NCBI RefSeq assembly: GCF_004331735.1
Contig: NZ_SJSO01000007.1
Span: forward strand, 248,001 to 312,000
DNA: 64,000 bases
Origin: Pedobacter psychrodurus
GTDB taxonomy: Bacteria; Bacteroidota; Bacteroidia; Sphingobacteriales; Sphingobacteriaceae
Reading direction: 5' to 3'
Shown: one piece after another, positions 25,134-34,245 of the stretch
Numbering within the stretch: the stretch's first letter is position 1
How the letters are laid out: every line of letters starts with the position of its first letter
The notes under the pieces: model-generated
The model's database searches: none
Told to the model about the DNA's origin: nothing
What the model saw: only the letters and a program-made list of their open reading frames with translations
Made by a program: the position numbers and the translations under genes

Positions 25134-25309
25134 ATCGCTTAAAAAATCCCATATTAGTCTTAGCGTCTCGCTAAAATTTTAGTTTTTTGCCGCGGAGACA
25201 CAGAAAGCACGGAAAATTTAGTTGGTAATGGTCTTCGACTACGTTCAGACAGACAATCGCGTTAGTTTTGCCTATGGGGTAGCCAACTGATGAACTAATG
25301 ACTAACCAA

Positions 25310-25960
25310 TTACTTATCCATCAGTAAATTAACCAGCTCTTTCAATTCTTCAATTTCCAGTTCCAGTTTTTCTATTCTGTTTTCCAGTTCGGTAGGATCA
25401 AACTGTAGCGCGGCTATCGTTTCGGTTTCAGGTTCTGAAGTAGTTTCAGCTTGTTCACCTAAAAGATGAACAAAACGGGCTTCCTTCTGGCCAGCTTTCT
25501 TAGCCAGCTGTTTTACAAAGGCAGGTTCTTCGTCTGATAGTTTTTGAAGATGTTCCAAAACTTCTTCTATACTTTCAAATTCGTACAATCTTCCCGAATT
25601 GCTATTAATTTCGCCGGGTGTTAACGGTCCGCGTAAAAGTAAAAGACAAATAATGGCCAACTCCGATGGCAATAAAGGATAAACTATAGCCAGGTTATGT
25701 TTGTATTTAGTTGCACGGCTTGATCCTCCTGTAGCCGTAGATATTAAGCCTTTTATTTTAAGTTGATTTAGCGTTAAAGTAATGGTTTCCTCATCGTAAT
25801 TTACCACCGGATTTCTTGAGCTTTTTTGGTTACACGCAGCTGTTAAACTGTTCAAAGTCATTGGGTAATAATCAGGCGTGGTTCTGCTTTTTTCTATTAA
25901 TGCGCCTAAAACGCGTTGCTCTTCTGCTGATAAATCGGGTAGTGGTTTTACGTTGTCCAT
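25310..25960 (-). CDS. YceH/DUF480 family protein
   Basis: The 216-residue product matches DUF480: LSAEEQRVLGALIEKSRTTPDYYPMTLNSLTAACNQKSSR (read as residues 10-49) is the family signature, followed by a second winged-helix repeat with LLLLRGPLTPGEINSNSGRL. The C-terminus (about 190-216) is an acidic coiled coil (ENRIEKLELEIEELKELVN). The function is unknown; the tandem winged-helix fold suggests nucleic-acid or protein binding. It is a single gene, divergent from the paoA-like operon. Confidence 0.92.
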   Translation of the reverse strand: MDNVKPLPDLSAEEQRVLGALIEKSRTTPDYYPMTLNSLTAACNQKSSRNPVVNYDEETITLTLNQLKIKGLISTATGGSSRATKYKHNLAIVYPLLPSELAIICLLLLRGPLTPGEINSNSGRLYEFESIEEVLEHLQKLSDEEPAFVKQLAKKAGQKEARFVHLLGEQAETTSEPETETIAALQFDPTELENRIEKLELEIEELKELVNLLMDK

Positions 25961-26135
25961 GTTATAAAAGTATAAATTGGTTGAACATTTTGAAAATTAT
26001 TTTGTTAATGATTTGTTTCTAGGGAGTTATATGAAAATATTACTCGATAGAATAATTCTAAATTTCTGAATTACTATAATCAGAACTTAAGAATTGCGAA
26101 CTTAGGAGTACATCTCTATATCTAAATATCCAATT

Positions 26136-26759
26136 ATGAAATCTTCCGATCAGAAACCAAACCAAGGTGATAGCAGGCGCGATTTCCTGAAAAAAAGCTC
26201 GGTAATTACAGCCATTGCATTAACGCCCGGTGTTGCGGTTAAAGCAGCTGAAAGTAATGCTGATGAACGTTTTGCTGAACTTTTTGAGAAAATCCCCTTA
26301 AAGCTTACGGTAAATAATAAAGCTTATCAAACAACAGTAGAGCCTAGAGTAACACTTTTAGATTATTTGCGCGAAGAACTGCACTTAACGGGCACTAAAA
26401 AAGGATGTGACCATGGCCAGTGCGGCGCCTGCACGGTTCATGTTGATGGACAAAGGGTAAATTCTTGCCTGAGTTTAGCGGTGATGAATGAAGGAAAGAA
26501 AATCACTACGATTGAAGGTTTGGCGAATGGCGATACTTTACATCCTATGCAGGCTGCATTTATCAAACACGATGGCTTTCAGTGCGGTTACTGTACACCT
26601 GGTCAGATTATGTCGGCCGTAGCCTGTGTACGCGAAGGCCATACCAATTCAAGAGCTGAGATAAGCGAGTATATGAGTGGAAATATCTGTAGGTGTGGTG
26701 CTTATCCTAATATAGTTGATGCAATTATTGAAGTTAAGCAAGGAGGCGAAACGTTATGA
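26136..26759 (+). CDS. paoA: Periplasmic aldehyde oxidoreductase [2Fe-2S] subunit (PaoA/YagT-like)
   Basis: The 207-residue product has a twin-arginine signal (DSRRDFLKKSSVITAIALTP, Arg14-Arg15). The plant-type ferredoxin cluster is bound by KKGCDHGQCGACTVHVDGQ and a later Cys in NSCLSL; the second [2Fe-2S] site is in FQCGYCTPGQ and NICRCGAYPN. It passes electrons from the molybdenum centre in a three-subunit xanthine-oxidase-family enzyme exported folded to the periplasm. The stop overlaps the start of the FAD subunit by 4 bases (ATGA). The gene symbol is by similarity to the E. coli system. Confidence 0.95.
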   Translation: MKSSDQKPNQGDSRRDFLKKSSVITAIALTPGVAVKAAESNADERFAELFEKIPLKLTVNNKAYQTTVEPRVTLLDYLREELHLTGTKKGCDHGQCGACTVHVDGQRVNSCLSLAVMNEGKKITTIEGLANGDTLHPMQAAFIKHDGFQCGYCTPGQIMSAVACVREGHTNSRAEISEYMSGNICRCGAYPNIVDAIIEVKQGGETL

Positions 26760-27739
26760 TCAATTTTCAATATTTAAGAACAACCACAGCAAAATCAGCA
26801 ATTGCCTTATTGGTAAAAGATAAAAATGCAAAATTCCTGGCAGGTGGTACCAACCTGATTGATCTGATGAAAAGAGGTGTTACTGCACCAGAAAAGCTCA
26901 TCGATATCAATCACGTTCCACTAAAACAGATCGAGCAGATTGGAAATAAGATCCATATCGGCGCTTTGGCTTCTAACTCTGCTGTTGCAGATCATGCCCT
27001 GATAAAAGAGAAACTACCATTACTTTCATGGGCTTTACAGGCAGGAGCATCTGCCCAGCTAAGAAATGTAGCTACTGTTGGTGGTAACATGATGCAACGT
27101 ACACGTTGTGGTTATTTTTACGATACCGAAATGCCTTGCAACAAACGTCAGCCAGGAACAGGTTGTGGCGCCATGGAAGGTTTTAATCGCATGCATGCTA
27201 TTTTCGGAACTTCAGAGAAATGTATTGCCGTTCATCCGAGCGATATGTGTGTGGCTCTAATCGCTCTAGATGCTGAAGTGATATTGGCTAATGCCAAAGG
27301 GGAACGGAAAATTCCATTTAAAGATTTTCATCGTTTAGCAGGAGATACACCACAGTTAGACAATAACTTAAAGGTAGACGAAATGATTATCCGTTTGGAA
27401 ATTCCGGTAAGTAACCTGGCTAAAAATTACCATTATCTTAAAGTTAGAGATCGGGCCTCTTATGCTTTTGCCCTTGTATCAGTAGCAGCAGCGTTTGAAA
27501 TCAGCAATAATAAAATTACCGATGTTCGCTTAGCGATGGGTGGAGTAGCACACAAACCTTGGCGTTTAACGGCATCTGAAAATTTTTTAAAAGGAAAAGA
27601 AGCCACTTTAACCAATTTTGAGCAGGCTGCACAATTGGCCATGAAGGATGCAAAAGGCTTTGGAGGAAATGATTTCAAGCTTAAACTGGCACCCAATACG
27701 ATTATTGAAGCGTTAAATCTTGCAAAATCAAAAGCTTAG
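26756..27739 (+). CDS. paoB: Aldehyde oxidoreductase FAD subunit with extra iron-sulfur site (PaoB/YagS-like)
   Basis: The 327-residue product has the FAD-binding loop FLAGGTNLIDLMKRGV near residue 27 and RNVATVGGNMMQRTRCGYFY near residue 105. Four Cys follow in RCGYFYDTEMPCNKRQPGTGC and EKCIAVHPSDMC, the pattern that holds an unusual [4Fe-4S] cluster in E. coli PaoB. It would relay electrons to an unknown acceptor. It has no signal of its own, so it should be exported together with the Tat-bearing small subunit, as known for PaoABC. The next gene begins 2 bases after its stop. Confidence 0.94.
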   Translation: MINFQYLRTTTAKSAIALLVKDKNAKFLAGGTNLIDLMKRGVTAPEKLIDINHVPLKQIEQIGNKIHIGALASNSAVADHALIKEKLPLLSWALQAGASAQLRNVATVGGNMMQRTRCGYFYDTEMPCNKRQPGTGCGAMEGFNRMHAIFGTSEKCIAVHPSDMCVALIALDAEVILANAKGERKIPFKDFHRLAGDTPQLDNNLKVDEMIIRLEIPVSNLAKNYHYLKVRDRASYAFALVSVAAAFEISNNKITDVRLAMGGVAHKPWRLTASENFLKGKEATLTNFEQAAQLAMKDAKGFGGNDFKLKLAPNTIIEALNLAKSKA

Positions 27740-27741
27740 TT

Positions 27742-29865
27742 ATGGAAAAGAGAATATTAAAAGACGATAACGATCGCGTAGATGGAATTTTGAAGGTTAC
27801 GGGACAAGCTAAATATTTTGCTGAATACGAATTACCTGGATTAACCTATGGTGTTTTGGTAACCAGTACCATTACCAAGGGGAAAATTACCGCACTCGAT
27901 ACCAAGGCTGCTGAAAAAGCACCAGGTGTAATTGCTGTGATTTCGCACTTGAATAAACCATCAGCACCTGCTTACGAGCAGGAAGGCGGACCACAAATGA
28001 AGATTTTTTATACCGATAAGATTTTTTATAACGGGCAACCGATCGCAATCGTAGTGGCCAATACTTTCGAAAGGGCAACTCATGCCGCCTCATTGGTTAA
28101 GGCGAGCTATGCCAAAGAAGAATTTAATACCGATTTTGAGAAAGCTTTAAAAGACCCTAAGGCCAAAAAACTTCAGGGGCAGGCTGATTATAAACGTGGT
28201 ATAGAAAATGCCTATAAAACCGCAGAGGTAAAGCTCGAAGAAAGATATTTTCTCCCGATTGAGACCCATAACCCAATGGAATTGCACGGGATTATTGCCG
28301 ATTGGCGACCAAATAACCAACTTACGGTTTACGCCAAAACACAAGGTGTAAAAGCTACTCAGGGAACTATTGCAAATGTGTTTAAAATTCCTATGGAAAA
28401 TATCCAGGTGAATTCGGAGTTTGTTGGTGGTGGTTTTGGTATGGCTTTACGTACCTGGCCGTTGGAAATTGCTACCGTAATGGCCTCTAAACATATTGGT
28501 AAACCTGTAAAAGTGGTGATTACCAGGATGCAGATGTTTACCATGGTGGGTAATCGGCCAGCAGCGATACAAACTATTGGTTTGGGCGCAAATAAAGATG
28601 GTAAATTAACAGGCATTACGCATAGGGCTTATGGCGAAACTTCCACTTATGAAAACTTTACCGAAGGCGTGGTTAATATGGCGAAGTTTATGTACCAGTG
28701 TGATAACGTAAATACCACCTATGCCATTGTACCAGTTGATCTTGGCGTACCAATATGGATGCGCGGACCAGGCGAGGCAACCGGAGCTTTTGCACTCGAA
28801 AGTGCTATAGACGAAATGGCGCATGCTTTGGATATGGATCCATTGGATTTTAGAATCAAAAATGACCCTGAAACCGATCAGCAGAAAAACAAACCATTTT
28901 CTAGTAAGAACATTAAAGAAGCCTACAAAATCGGGGCTGAGAAAATAGGATGGAGTAATCGGAAAAATAAACCAGGTAGTTTGGTGGAAGGGCCATGGCA
29001 AACAGGTTATGGGGTAAGTATTGGTGTGTTTAACGCCAACAGAGGCAAAGCCAGTGTGAAGGGTATTTTAAAGGCTGATGGATCGCTGCTTTTACAAAGT
29101 GCAACCAGCGATATTGGTCCAGGAACAGGAACAGGTATGACTTTAATCGCTAATAAATTGATGAAAATTCCCGTAAATAAAATTACGTTCGAATTGGGCG
29201 ATTCTTCTTTGCCACCAGCGCCAAGTCAGGGTGGATCGGCTACATTATCAACGGTAGGTTCGGCTGTGAATGATGTTTGTGTGGCGCTAAATTCTGCAAT
29301 TGCAGAGCTTGCAGCAAATTCAAATATGGATGCTACGGCTAATTTTATTGATGTGTTAAAAAAGAATAACCTTCCACAAATTGAAGTAACCAAAGAGAGC
29401 CAGGGTGGTAAGGAGAGAGATAGTTACTCAATGTATTCGTTCTCAATTCATTTTGTGCAGGTAAAGGTTCATTCGCTAACGGGTGTAGTAAAGGTGAGTA
29501 AAATTGTTTCTGTAGGCGATTCGGGTACAATTGTAAGTCCGAAAACGGCCCGAAGCCAAATGTTAGGAGGTGCAGTTGGCGGAATCGGGATGGCTTTAAC
29601 AGAAGAATCAATAATCGATCACCGATATGGAAGATATATCAATAACAACTTTGCCGACTACCACGTTCCGGTAAATGCCGATGTACCAGAGATTGATGTT
29701 AATTTTATCAATAAGCCTGATCCCTACATTAATCCGATGGGTGCAAAAGGTATGGGAGAAATTGCTTTGATCGGTTTTTCTGCTGCAGTAGCTAATGCCG
29801 TTTTTAATGCAACCGGAAAAAGAATCAGAACATTGCCGATTACCCCAGATAAGATTTTGGCTTAG
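27742..29865 (+). CDS. paoC: Aldehyde oxidoreductase molybdopterin subunit (PaoC/YagR-like)
   Basis: The 707-residue product covers the two aldehyde-oxidase/xanthine-dehydrogenase molybdenum domains: MEKRILKDDNDRVDGILKVT start, EFVGGGFGMALRTWPLE around residue 225, IWMRGPGEATGAFALESAID around residue 335 and the C-terminal GAKGMGEIALIGFSAAVANA with the catalytic Glu. It oxidises aromatic or other aldehydes to acids, a detoxification role in E. coli. A cofactor-insertion chaperone (PaoD/XdhC type) is not found next to it. The 29934-29980 terminator follows. Confidence 0.95.
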   Translation: MEKRILKDDNDRVDGILKVTGQAKYFAEYELPGLTYGVLVTSTITKGKITALDTKAAEKAPGVIAVISHLNKPSAPAYEQEGGPQMKIFYTDKIFYNGQPIAIVVANTFERATHAASLVKASYAKEEFNTDFEKALKDPKAKKLQGQADYKRGIENAYKTAEVKLEERYFLPIETHNPMELHGIIADWRPNNQLTVYAKTQGVKATQGTIANVFKIPMENIQVNSEFVGGGFGMALRTWPLEIATVMASKHIGKPVKVVITRMQMFTMVGNRPAAIQTIGLGANKDGKLTGITHRAYGETSTYENFTEGVVNMAKFMYQCDNVNTTYAIVPVDLGVPIWMRGPGEATGAFALESAIDEMAHALDMDPLDFRIKNDPETDQQKNKPFSSKNIKEAYKIGAEKIGWSNRKNKPGSLVEGPWQTGYGVSIGVFNANRGKASVKGILKADGSLLLQSATSDIGPGTGTGMTLIANKLMKIPVNKITFELGDSSLPPAPSQGGSATLSTVGSAVNDVCVALNSAIAELAANSNMDATANFIDVLKKNNLPQIEVTKESQGGKERDSYSMYSFSIHFVQVKVHSLTGVVKVSKIVSVGDSGTIVSPKTARSQMLGGAVGGIGMALTEESIIDHRYGRYINNNFADYHVPVNADVPEIDVNFINKPDPYINPMGAKGMGEIALIGFSAAVANAVFNATGKRIRTLPITPDKILA

Positions 29866-29890
29866 TTAAGTTGTCTCATAGTGCAAAGCC

Positions 29891-29923
29891 AGAGAAGTCA
29901 AGTTTTTAAAACTTGACTTCTCT
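29891..29923. repeat. Palindromic hairpin AGAAGTCAAGTTT type, copy 1
   Basis: Perfect 16-bp arms (29891-29906 and 29908-29923) around one base. The core GAAGTCAAGTTT/AAACTTGACTTC recurs at 54016-54045, also just after an operon. Confidence 0.8.
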
Positions 29924-29933
29924 AAAGTATGCC

Positions 29934-29980
29934 AAACAAAAAATGCGTCCCGATTTTACATCGGGACGCATTTTTTGTTT
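29934..29980. terminator. Bidirectional terminator between paoC and the subtilisin gene
   Basis: Perfect 21-bp arms (29934-29954 and 29960-29980) with a 5-base loop; GCGTCCCGAT is the GC-rich core and A6/T6 runs lie on both sides, suited to end both convergent transcripts. Confidence 0.93.
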
Positions 29981-29997
29981 AATCGCTATCTTTTAAA

Positions 29998-31611
29998 TTA
30001 TTTAGCTACTGTCTTACCTGAGTAAGTTGCTGCCAATTTTAATGCATTATAAGTATTTACAATACCACCGCTGATACAAAGGTCAGAGAAAGGAACAGAA
30101 ATTTTTTCTGCACCAGGTTCTTCACTTTTAGCATATTCTACGTTATGGTTAACCTTAGTTACCGATTTAACGATAATTTCTTTCACTTGGGCTGCCGTTA
30201 ATTTTGGATAGTATGAGCGGATTAACCCAGCTAAACCAGCCACAACGGGAGAAGCCATGCTTGTCCCGTCTAAGTTTTTGTATTTAGAACCAGGTACAGT
30301 TGAATAAATTTTAACTCCTGGCGCAAAAACGTCTACCTGTGTTTTGCCAAAGTTGGAGAAGCTAGCTTTAAGTGTTTGATCATCTTTAGGGCCAGATGCG
30401 CCTACGGTTATCCATGAAGCAATTGTTTTTTCATCTAAATCTTTATGATTAGGAAAATTGCTTTCTACATCGATGTTTTTGTTTTCGTTACCAGCTGCCT
30501 GCACAATTAGTACATCTTTTTCAACTGCATATTTCATCGCTTCGTTAACAATTTCCTTGTTCCAGGTATAAGGCTTGCCGAAACTCATGTTAATTACCTT
30601 GGCACCGTTATCGACAGCGTAACGAATAGCATTAGCAACATCTTTATCCCTTTCATCACCATTTGGGGTACAACGGACCCCCATAATAGCTATATTATCT
30701 GCTACACCTAAAATGCCTAGTTTATTTGTTCTGTCAGCCGCGATAATACCCGCTACGTGTGTGCCATGCATGGCATCAGGGCCGGCAATATCATTATTGC
30801 CGTAAAATTTCTCCATAATATTGTTCGGGTCATCGCCAACAATAGCGCGTGGATCGTAATCGAGATTTAAGTTGTAATTAACCTGGCGGCTATAATAATC
30901 AACTCCTTCTGTAATCTGATCTTCATAAAAATCTTTAAAGTTATTTTTTCCTAATTCCTCAATTAAAACCCCTTGTATTCGGGCATCCACATCGGTAACT
31001 GGTTTAAAATTTTTAAAGTCTTCAATACTTGGGTTTTCCTTGCCAATTTTTTTCACTACTGCATCTAGTGCCGCTTTGAAGCCCATTAAACCTGCAAGAT
31101 TTTCTTTAGCTTCTGCCATTTGCTTTTCTAAATCGGCCCTTTCTGCTTTAAATACAGCAAAGTCTTTTTTATCTTTTTCTACAACATTTGCATCAGTGGT
31201 AGTGGCAAAACGATCCTGGTCGCGACGGACTAAACGCGTTAACTCTAAAGTTTCAAAATTTATAGATTCTTTTGGCCCACCAATAAAGTTCCAGCCATTA
31301 ATATCATCGATGTAACCATTTTTATCATCGTCTTTACCATTACCAGCTATTTCTTTGGTGTTTACCCACATTATCCGCTTTAAGTCTTCGTGAGATGCTT
31401 CTACACCGCCATCATTAACGGCAACGATAACCTTAACAGATTTTTTTCCTTTTAAAAGTTCTTTATATGCTTTTTCGGTACTGATTCCAAATGTACTGTC
31501 TGTTTTAAGATCAAGATTTTGCCAATTTGCCTTTTGTGCATTGGCTAACGTTGGTACTGCACTTATGAGCGCAACACTTAAAAGCGCGCTGAAAATTCTA
31601 CTCTTATTCAT
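29998..31611 (-). CDS. S8 family serine peptidase (subtilisin-like), secreted
   Basis: The 537-residue protein has a signal peptide ending TLANAQ. The catalytic triad is Asp67 in VIVAVNDGGVEASHEDL, His282 in MHGTHVAGII and Ser in NLDGTSMASPVVAGLAGL near residue 450; Asn of AAGNENKN forms the oxyanion hole. About 215 residues separate Asp and His, against about 30 in subtilisin; the insert has a helical, charged part (about 150-185) that may form a coiled coil and a YSRQVNYNLNLDYDPR segment. D-G-G replaces the common D-S/T-G. It probably degrades proteins in the periplasm or outside the cell. Confidence 0.95.
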   Translation of the reverse strand: MNKSRIFSALLSVALISAVPTLANAQKANWQNLDLKTDSTFGISTEKAYKELLKGKKSVKVIVAVNDGGVEASHEDLKRIMWVNTKEIAGNGKDDDKNGYIDDINGWNFIGGPKESINFETLELTRLVRRDQDRFATTTDANVVEKDKKDFAVFKAERADLEKQMAEAKENLAGLMGFKAALDAVVKKIGKENPSIEDFKNFKPVTDVDARIQGVLIEELGKNNFKDFYEDQITEGVDYYSRQVNYNLNLDYDPRAIVGDDPNNIMEKFYGNNDIAGPDAMHGTHVAGIIAADRTNKLGILGVADNIAIMGVRCTPNGDERDKDVANAIRYAVDNGAKVINMSFGKPYTWNKEIVNEAMKYAVEKDVLIVQAAGNENKNIDVESNFPNHKDLDEKTIASWITVGASGPKDDQTLKASFSNFGKTQVDVFAPGVKIYSTVPGSKYKNLDGTSMASPVVAGLAGLIRSYYPKLTAAQVKEIIVKSVTKVNHNVEYAKSEEPGAEKISVPFSDLCISGGIVNTYNALKLAATYSGKTVAK

Positions 31612-31762
31612 TTATGTATTTTTGTATTAAACGGCGAAAGTTAATTTTAATTTCTCTATGAAAAGAAATTGTATTAAAAATGATGTTTTTCACACATTTT
31701 GGTTACGAAAAAAAATCATGAACCAATGGCTATGATTTTTTTGTAAAGCTAAAATTCACCTG

Positions 31763-32359
31763 TTATTGCATATTCAAAACAATCTTTTTGGCCATTTCAT
31801 TGTGCAATTCGATTACCTTCAAAGTATTAGTTGCCCAAGTTTTAATTTCCTGATCGCGGTTTTCCTTACCGAGTTTAAACAAGGCTATTGTTTTTTCATG
31901 ATCATTAACCATCATCTGCATATAATGTTTATCAAAAGCTGCACCACTCATTTTCTTCATTTCATCCAAATGAATCTGATCGTCGGCAGGTAAGGCATCG
32001 GGCGTAATTACCTTTTTGTTTATAGCCAAAGCCTTTAATTCTGTATTGGCTTTAGTGTGATCGGTTAACATTTTGGCAGCGAATTCTTTTACCGCAACAC
32101 TTTTTGCATTAGTTCGGGCAATCTTGGCTGCTTCAACTTCCATAATACCACCAACAGCTGCTTTTCTTAAAAAAGTAGCGCCAGCCTCATCAACACCTGA
32201 TTCGGTGCTTTCGGCACCTGTAACTTTGTTGCCGTTTACCATGTTGGTATCACCCGAAACACTGTCTTTAGTCGTGGCCGATTTTTTATCGGCCGTTTGA
32301 CAAGCTTGAAAAGAAAGCGCTAAGGCAATCCCAATGGAGAATAAAAATATCTTTTTCAT
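31763..32359 (-). CDS. DUF4142 lipoprotein
   Basis: The start at ATG 32359 gives 198 residues; the longer frame to 32521 runs over the neighbouring gene. Lipobox LSFQAC places the lipidated Cys near residue 19. A Ser/Thr/Asp-rich spacer (about 20-55) leads to a ferritin-like four-helix DUF4142 core: AGATFLRKAAVGGIMEVEAA, AAKMLTDHTKANTELKALA and a closing helix ending EMAKKIVLNMQ. Function unknown; the family is often linked to envelope or desiccation stress. It is anchored in the inner or outer membrane. Confidence 0.9.
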   Translation of the reverse strand: MKKIFLFSIGIALALSFQACQTADKKSATTKDSVSGDTNMVNGNKVTGAESTESGVDEAGATFLRKAAVGGIMEVEAAKIARTNAKSVAVKEFAAKMLTDHTKANTELKALAINKKVITPDALPADDQIHLDEMKKMSGAAFDKHYMQMMVNDHEKTIALFKLGKENRDQEIKTWATNTLKVIELHNEMAKKIVLNMQ

Positions 32360-32417
32360 GTTTTCTCTATGTTTTATATATTTAAAAACAAGAGCGCTGG
32401 AAAAAGGTTTTTTTAAT

Positions 32418-32864
32418 CTATCCTGGATCCTCTGTGTAGATGTTTGGAACCACAATTCCCATTTGCCTTTCAGGGTTTTGGATAGTAGAAAAGCCAAATT
32501 GCGCATACAGGCCATGGGCATCTAAAGTAGCCAGCTGATAACGTCGCAGTCCTTGCAGATCTGGGTGGAAAATCATAAACGACATCAGTTTTTTAGATAA
32601 ACCTAAGCCGCGGTAGCTTTCTTTGATATAAACATCGCAAAGCCATGCAAATGTGGCTTTATCCGTTACCCAGCGTGCAAAACCCACCTGCTCCTGATCT
32701 TTATAAATACCAAAGCACAGCGAATTTTCTATAGAACGTTTTACGGTATCTAGCGGAATACCTTTTGCCCAATACGACTCTACACTTAAATAATGATGTA
32801 TGTCATCGAGAGCTAAAAGTGCTTTTTTATCAGAAAATATAAATCCGTTTTCACTGATTTCCAT
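32418..32864 (-). CDS. GNAT-family N-acetyltransferase
   Basis: The 148-residue protein has the GNAT acetyl-CoA-binding motif in WLCDVYIKESYRGLGLSKKL (motif A with RGLGLS) and the motif B-like YQLATLDAHGLYAQFGF. The N-terminus YWAKGIPLDTVKRSIENSLC is typical of a small subgroup of such enzymes in which the target is unknown. It is upstream of the DUF4142 gene in the same direction with a 58-base gap, so they may share a transcript. Confidence 0.9.
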   Translation of the reverse strand: MEISENGFIFSDKKALLALDDIHHYLSVESYWAKGIPLDTVKRSIENSLCFGIYKDQEQVGFARWVTDKATFAWLCDVYIKESYRGLGLSKKLMSFMIFHPDLQGLRRYQLATLDAHGLYAQFGFSTIQNPERQMGIVVPNIYTEDPG

Positions 32865-32946
32865 AGTTGAGATTGGTTAATCGGTTAATTAGTTTAATTA
32901 AATCGGTTACTGATAGAAGTAATTTTAACCAATTTAAACAGTTAAC

Positions 32947-33438
32947 CTAATTACGCATGTTGATATACTGAAGCGGTTGGCCAAAATCTTCATTTCTGCA
33001 TAGATTGATTACTTCCTGCAGATCGTCGATTTTCTTTGCCGTTACCCGAACCTGATCATCCATAATGGAAGGCTGAACTTTTAAACCGCTAGCTTTGATT
33101 TTTGCCACCACTTTTTTGGCCGCTTCTTTATCCAAACCTTCTTTAATGCTGATTTCTTTTCTGATCATATTACCAGAAGCCTGATGCTCATCACCAAAAT
33201 TTAAGCTTTTCGGATCTAGATTCTGTTTCATCATCCGGGAGATAATAGAACCTTCAATCGCTTTTAAACGCATATCGTCTTCAGTAACAATAGTTACTAC
33301 ATTTGTTTTTTTATCCAGATCGATCGTGCTTTTCGATCCGTTAAAGTCGAATCGGTTAAGAATTTCTTTTTTAGCATTGTTAATGGCGTTGTCTAATGTT
33401 TGCGCATCAACTTTACTTACAATATCAAAAGAAGGCAT
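32947..33438 (-). CDS. YajQ-family nucleotide-binding protein
   Basis: The 163-residue protein matches YajQ (DUF520) from end to end: MPSFDIVSKVDAQTLDNAIN at the start, NRFDFNGSKSTIDLD near residue 30, and VRVTAKKIDDLQEVI near the end. In other bacteria the family binds cyclic di-GMP or nucleotides and RNA; whether this one senses cyclic di-GMP is not known. It is cytoplasmic, a single gene, divergent from the histone-like gene downstream at 33516. Confidence 0.95.
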   Translation of the reverse strand: MPSFDIVSKVDAQTLDNAINNAKKEILNRFDFNGSKSTIDLDKKTNVVTIVTEDDMRLKAIEGSIISRMMKQNLDPKSLNFGDEHQASGNMIRKEISIKEGLDKEAAKKVVAKIKASGLKVQPSIMDDQVRVTAKKIDDLQEVINLCRNEDFGQPLQYINMRN

Positions 33439-33515
33439 GGTTTTAGCTTTTAAGTAAAAAAAATAAGTAGATTTAATAGAAATTAATCCATCCTCACAAA
33501 AAAACGAAAAATAAT

Positions 33516-34145
33516 ATGAAAACCACTAAACCAAAGTCTCAAAAAAAGATCACTAAGAAAGAAGTTAAAAAACAATTAGAGCAATCAATTACCGATAAGT
33601 TCTTAGATGTGATTAAAAGTTTAGGTCATGATGTATCGGAAATTAGTACGGAAGTGGGCAAGGCCAGTAAGCGGGTGGCTAAAAAATTAACAAAGAAATT
33701 TACCATCGTAAAAGCAGATGTGGGTCAAAAAATTGATGATTTATTGCATGCATCAAAAGAGAAAGCAAAAGCAGCGAAAAAACCAGTTGTTAAAACTTTG
33801 AGCAAGTCTGAGAAATCTGCTGAAAAAGTGGTTAAAAAAGCGGTAGCAAAGGCTAAACCAATAGTACAAAGTATTAAAGTTGCGGCAATAGAAACAGAAG
33901 AAAAAGCAGAAAAAGTATTAGCAAAACCAGTTACCAAAGCGAAAGAAGCAGTAAAGGAAACCACAACAGCTGTTAAAGAAGCGGCTAGTACAGCTGGTAA
34001 AGCACCAGCAAAAGCTGCTACAGCGGTTAAAAAAGTAGTAACTCCAGCTCCTACGCCTGCAAAAGCAGCAACAGTTGTTAAAAAAACAGTTACTAAAGCT
34101 GCGCCATCGGTTAATAAAGAAACGAAAACACCTACTAAAAAATAA
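33516..34145 (+). CDS. Lys/Ala-rich histone H1-like protein
   Basis: The 209-residue protein has a somewhat folded start (about 1-75, with DKFLDVIKSLGHDVSEISTE) and then a long low-complexity tail of Lys, Ala, Pro, Thr and Val with AKPVTKAKEAVKETTTAVK-like repeats. The composition resembles histone H1 and Hc1/Hc2-like proteins of bacteria that bind DNA by charge. A role in nucleoid packing or as a cytoplasmic polyanion binder is likely but not certain. A run of polyphosphate genes follows, and polyphosphate is also a polyanion. Confidence 0.82.
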   Translation: MKTTKPKSQKKITKKEVKKQLEQSITDKFLDVIKSLGHDVSEISTEVGKASKRVAKKLTKKFTIVKADVGQKIDDLLHASKEKAKAAKKPVVKTLSKSEKSAEKVVKKAVAKAKPIVQSIKVAAIETEEKAEKVLAKPVTKAKEAVKETTTAVKEAASTAGKAPAKAATAVKKVVTPAPTPAKAATVVKKTVTKAAPSVNKETKTPTKK

Positions 34146-34191
34146 ATTTGTTAACGTTAATATGTAAATGAATTAACATCGATTTAACAAA

Positions 34192-34199
34192 TAAATTTG
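34192..34199 (+). promoter_or_regulatory. Possible -7 box for ppk1
   Basis: TAAATTTG matches TAnnTTTG; an identical box is at 34143-34150, overlapping the end of the histone-like gene. No clear -33 box is seen. Transcripts from either would have to pass the hairpin at 34211. Confidence 0.4.
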
Positions 34200-34210
34200 C
34201 AGTTTTGAGC

Positions 34211-34236
34211 ATCCCTGTTTTGGCAGGGATTTTTTA
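34211..34236 (+). terminator. Terminator or attenuator directly before ppk1
   Basis: ATCCCTG (34211-34217) pairs with CAGGGAT (34224-34230), followed by T6. It ends 10 bases before the ppk1 ATG, leaving no room for a promoter between them. Confidence 0.7.
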
Positions 34237-34245
34237 TTTTTTTAA

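Larger units (their letters stand above)
24940..25309. other. 370-base intergenic region of hairpins and repeat fragments
   Basis: It holds two CGATAGCTATCGGG palindromes (24959-24974 and 25061-25076), a terminator, a half-repeat ending GGGAATGACG (25107-25133) and a GCCGCGGAGACACAG fragment near 25187 that resembles 16000-16020 in reverse. There is no coding frame. Confidence 0.65.

Noticed and set aside
28606..29001. 131-codon reverse frame inside paoC
   Set aside because: The forward frame is a clear molybdopterin subunit throughout; the reverse frame has no domain content.
32865..32946. Repeated GGTTAA motifs with TTGGTTAA/TTAACCAA arms between the GNAT and yajQ genes
   Set aside because: Low-complexity AT-rich sequence with a weak stem and no T-run; not strong enough to call.
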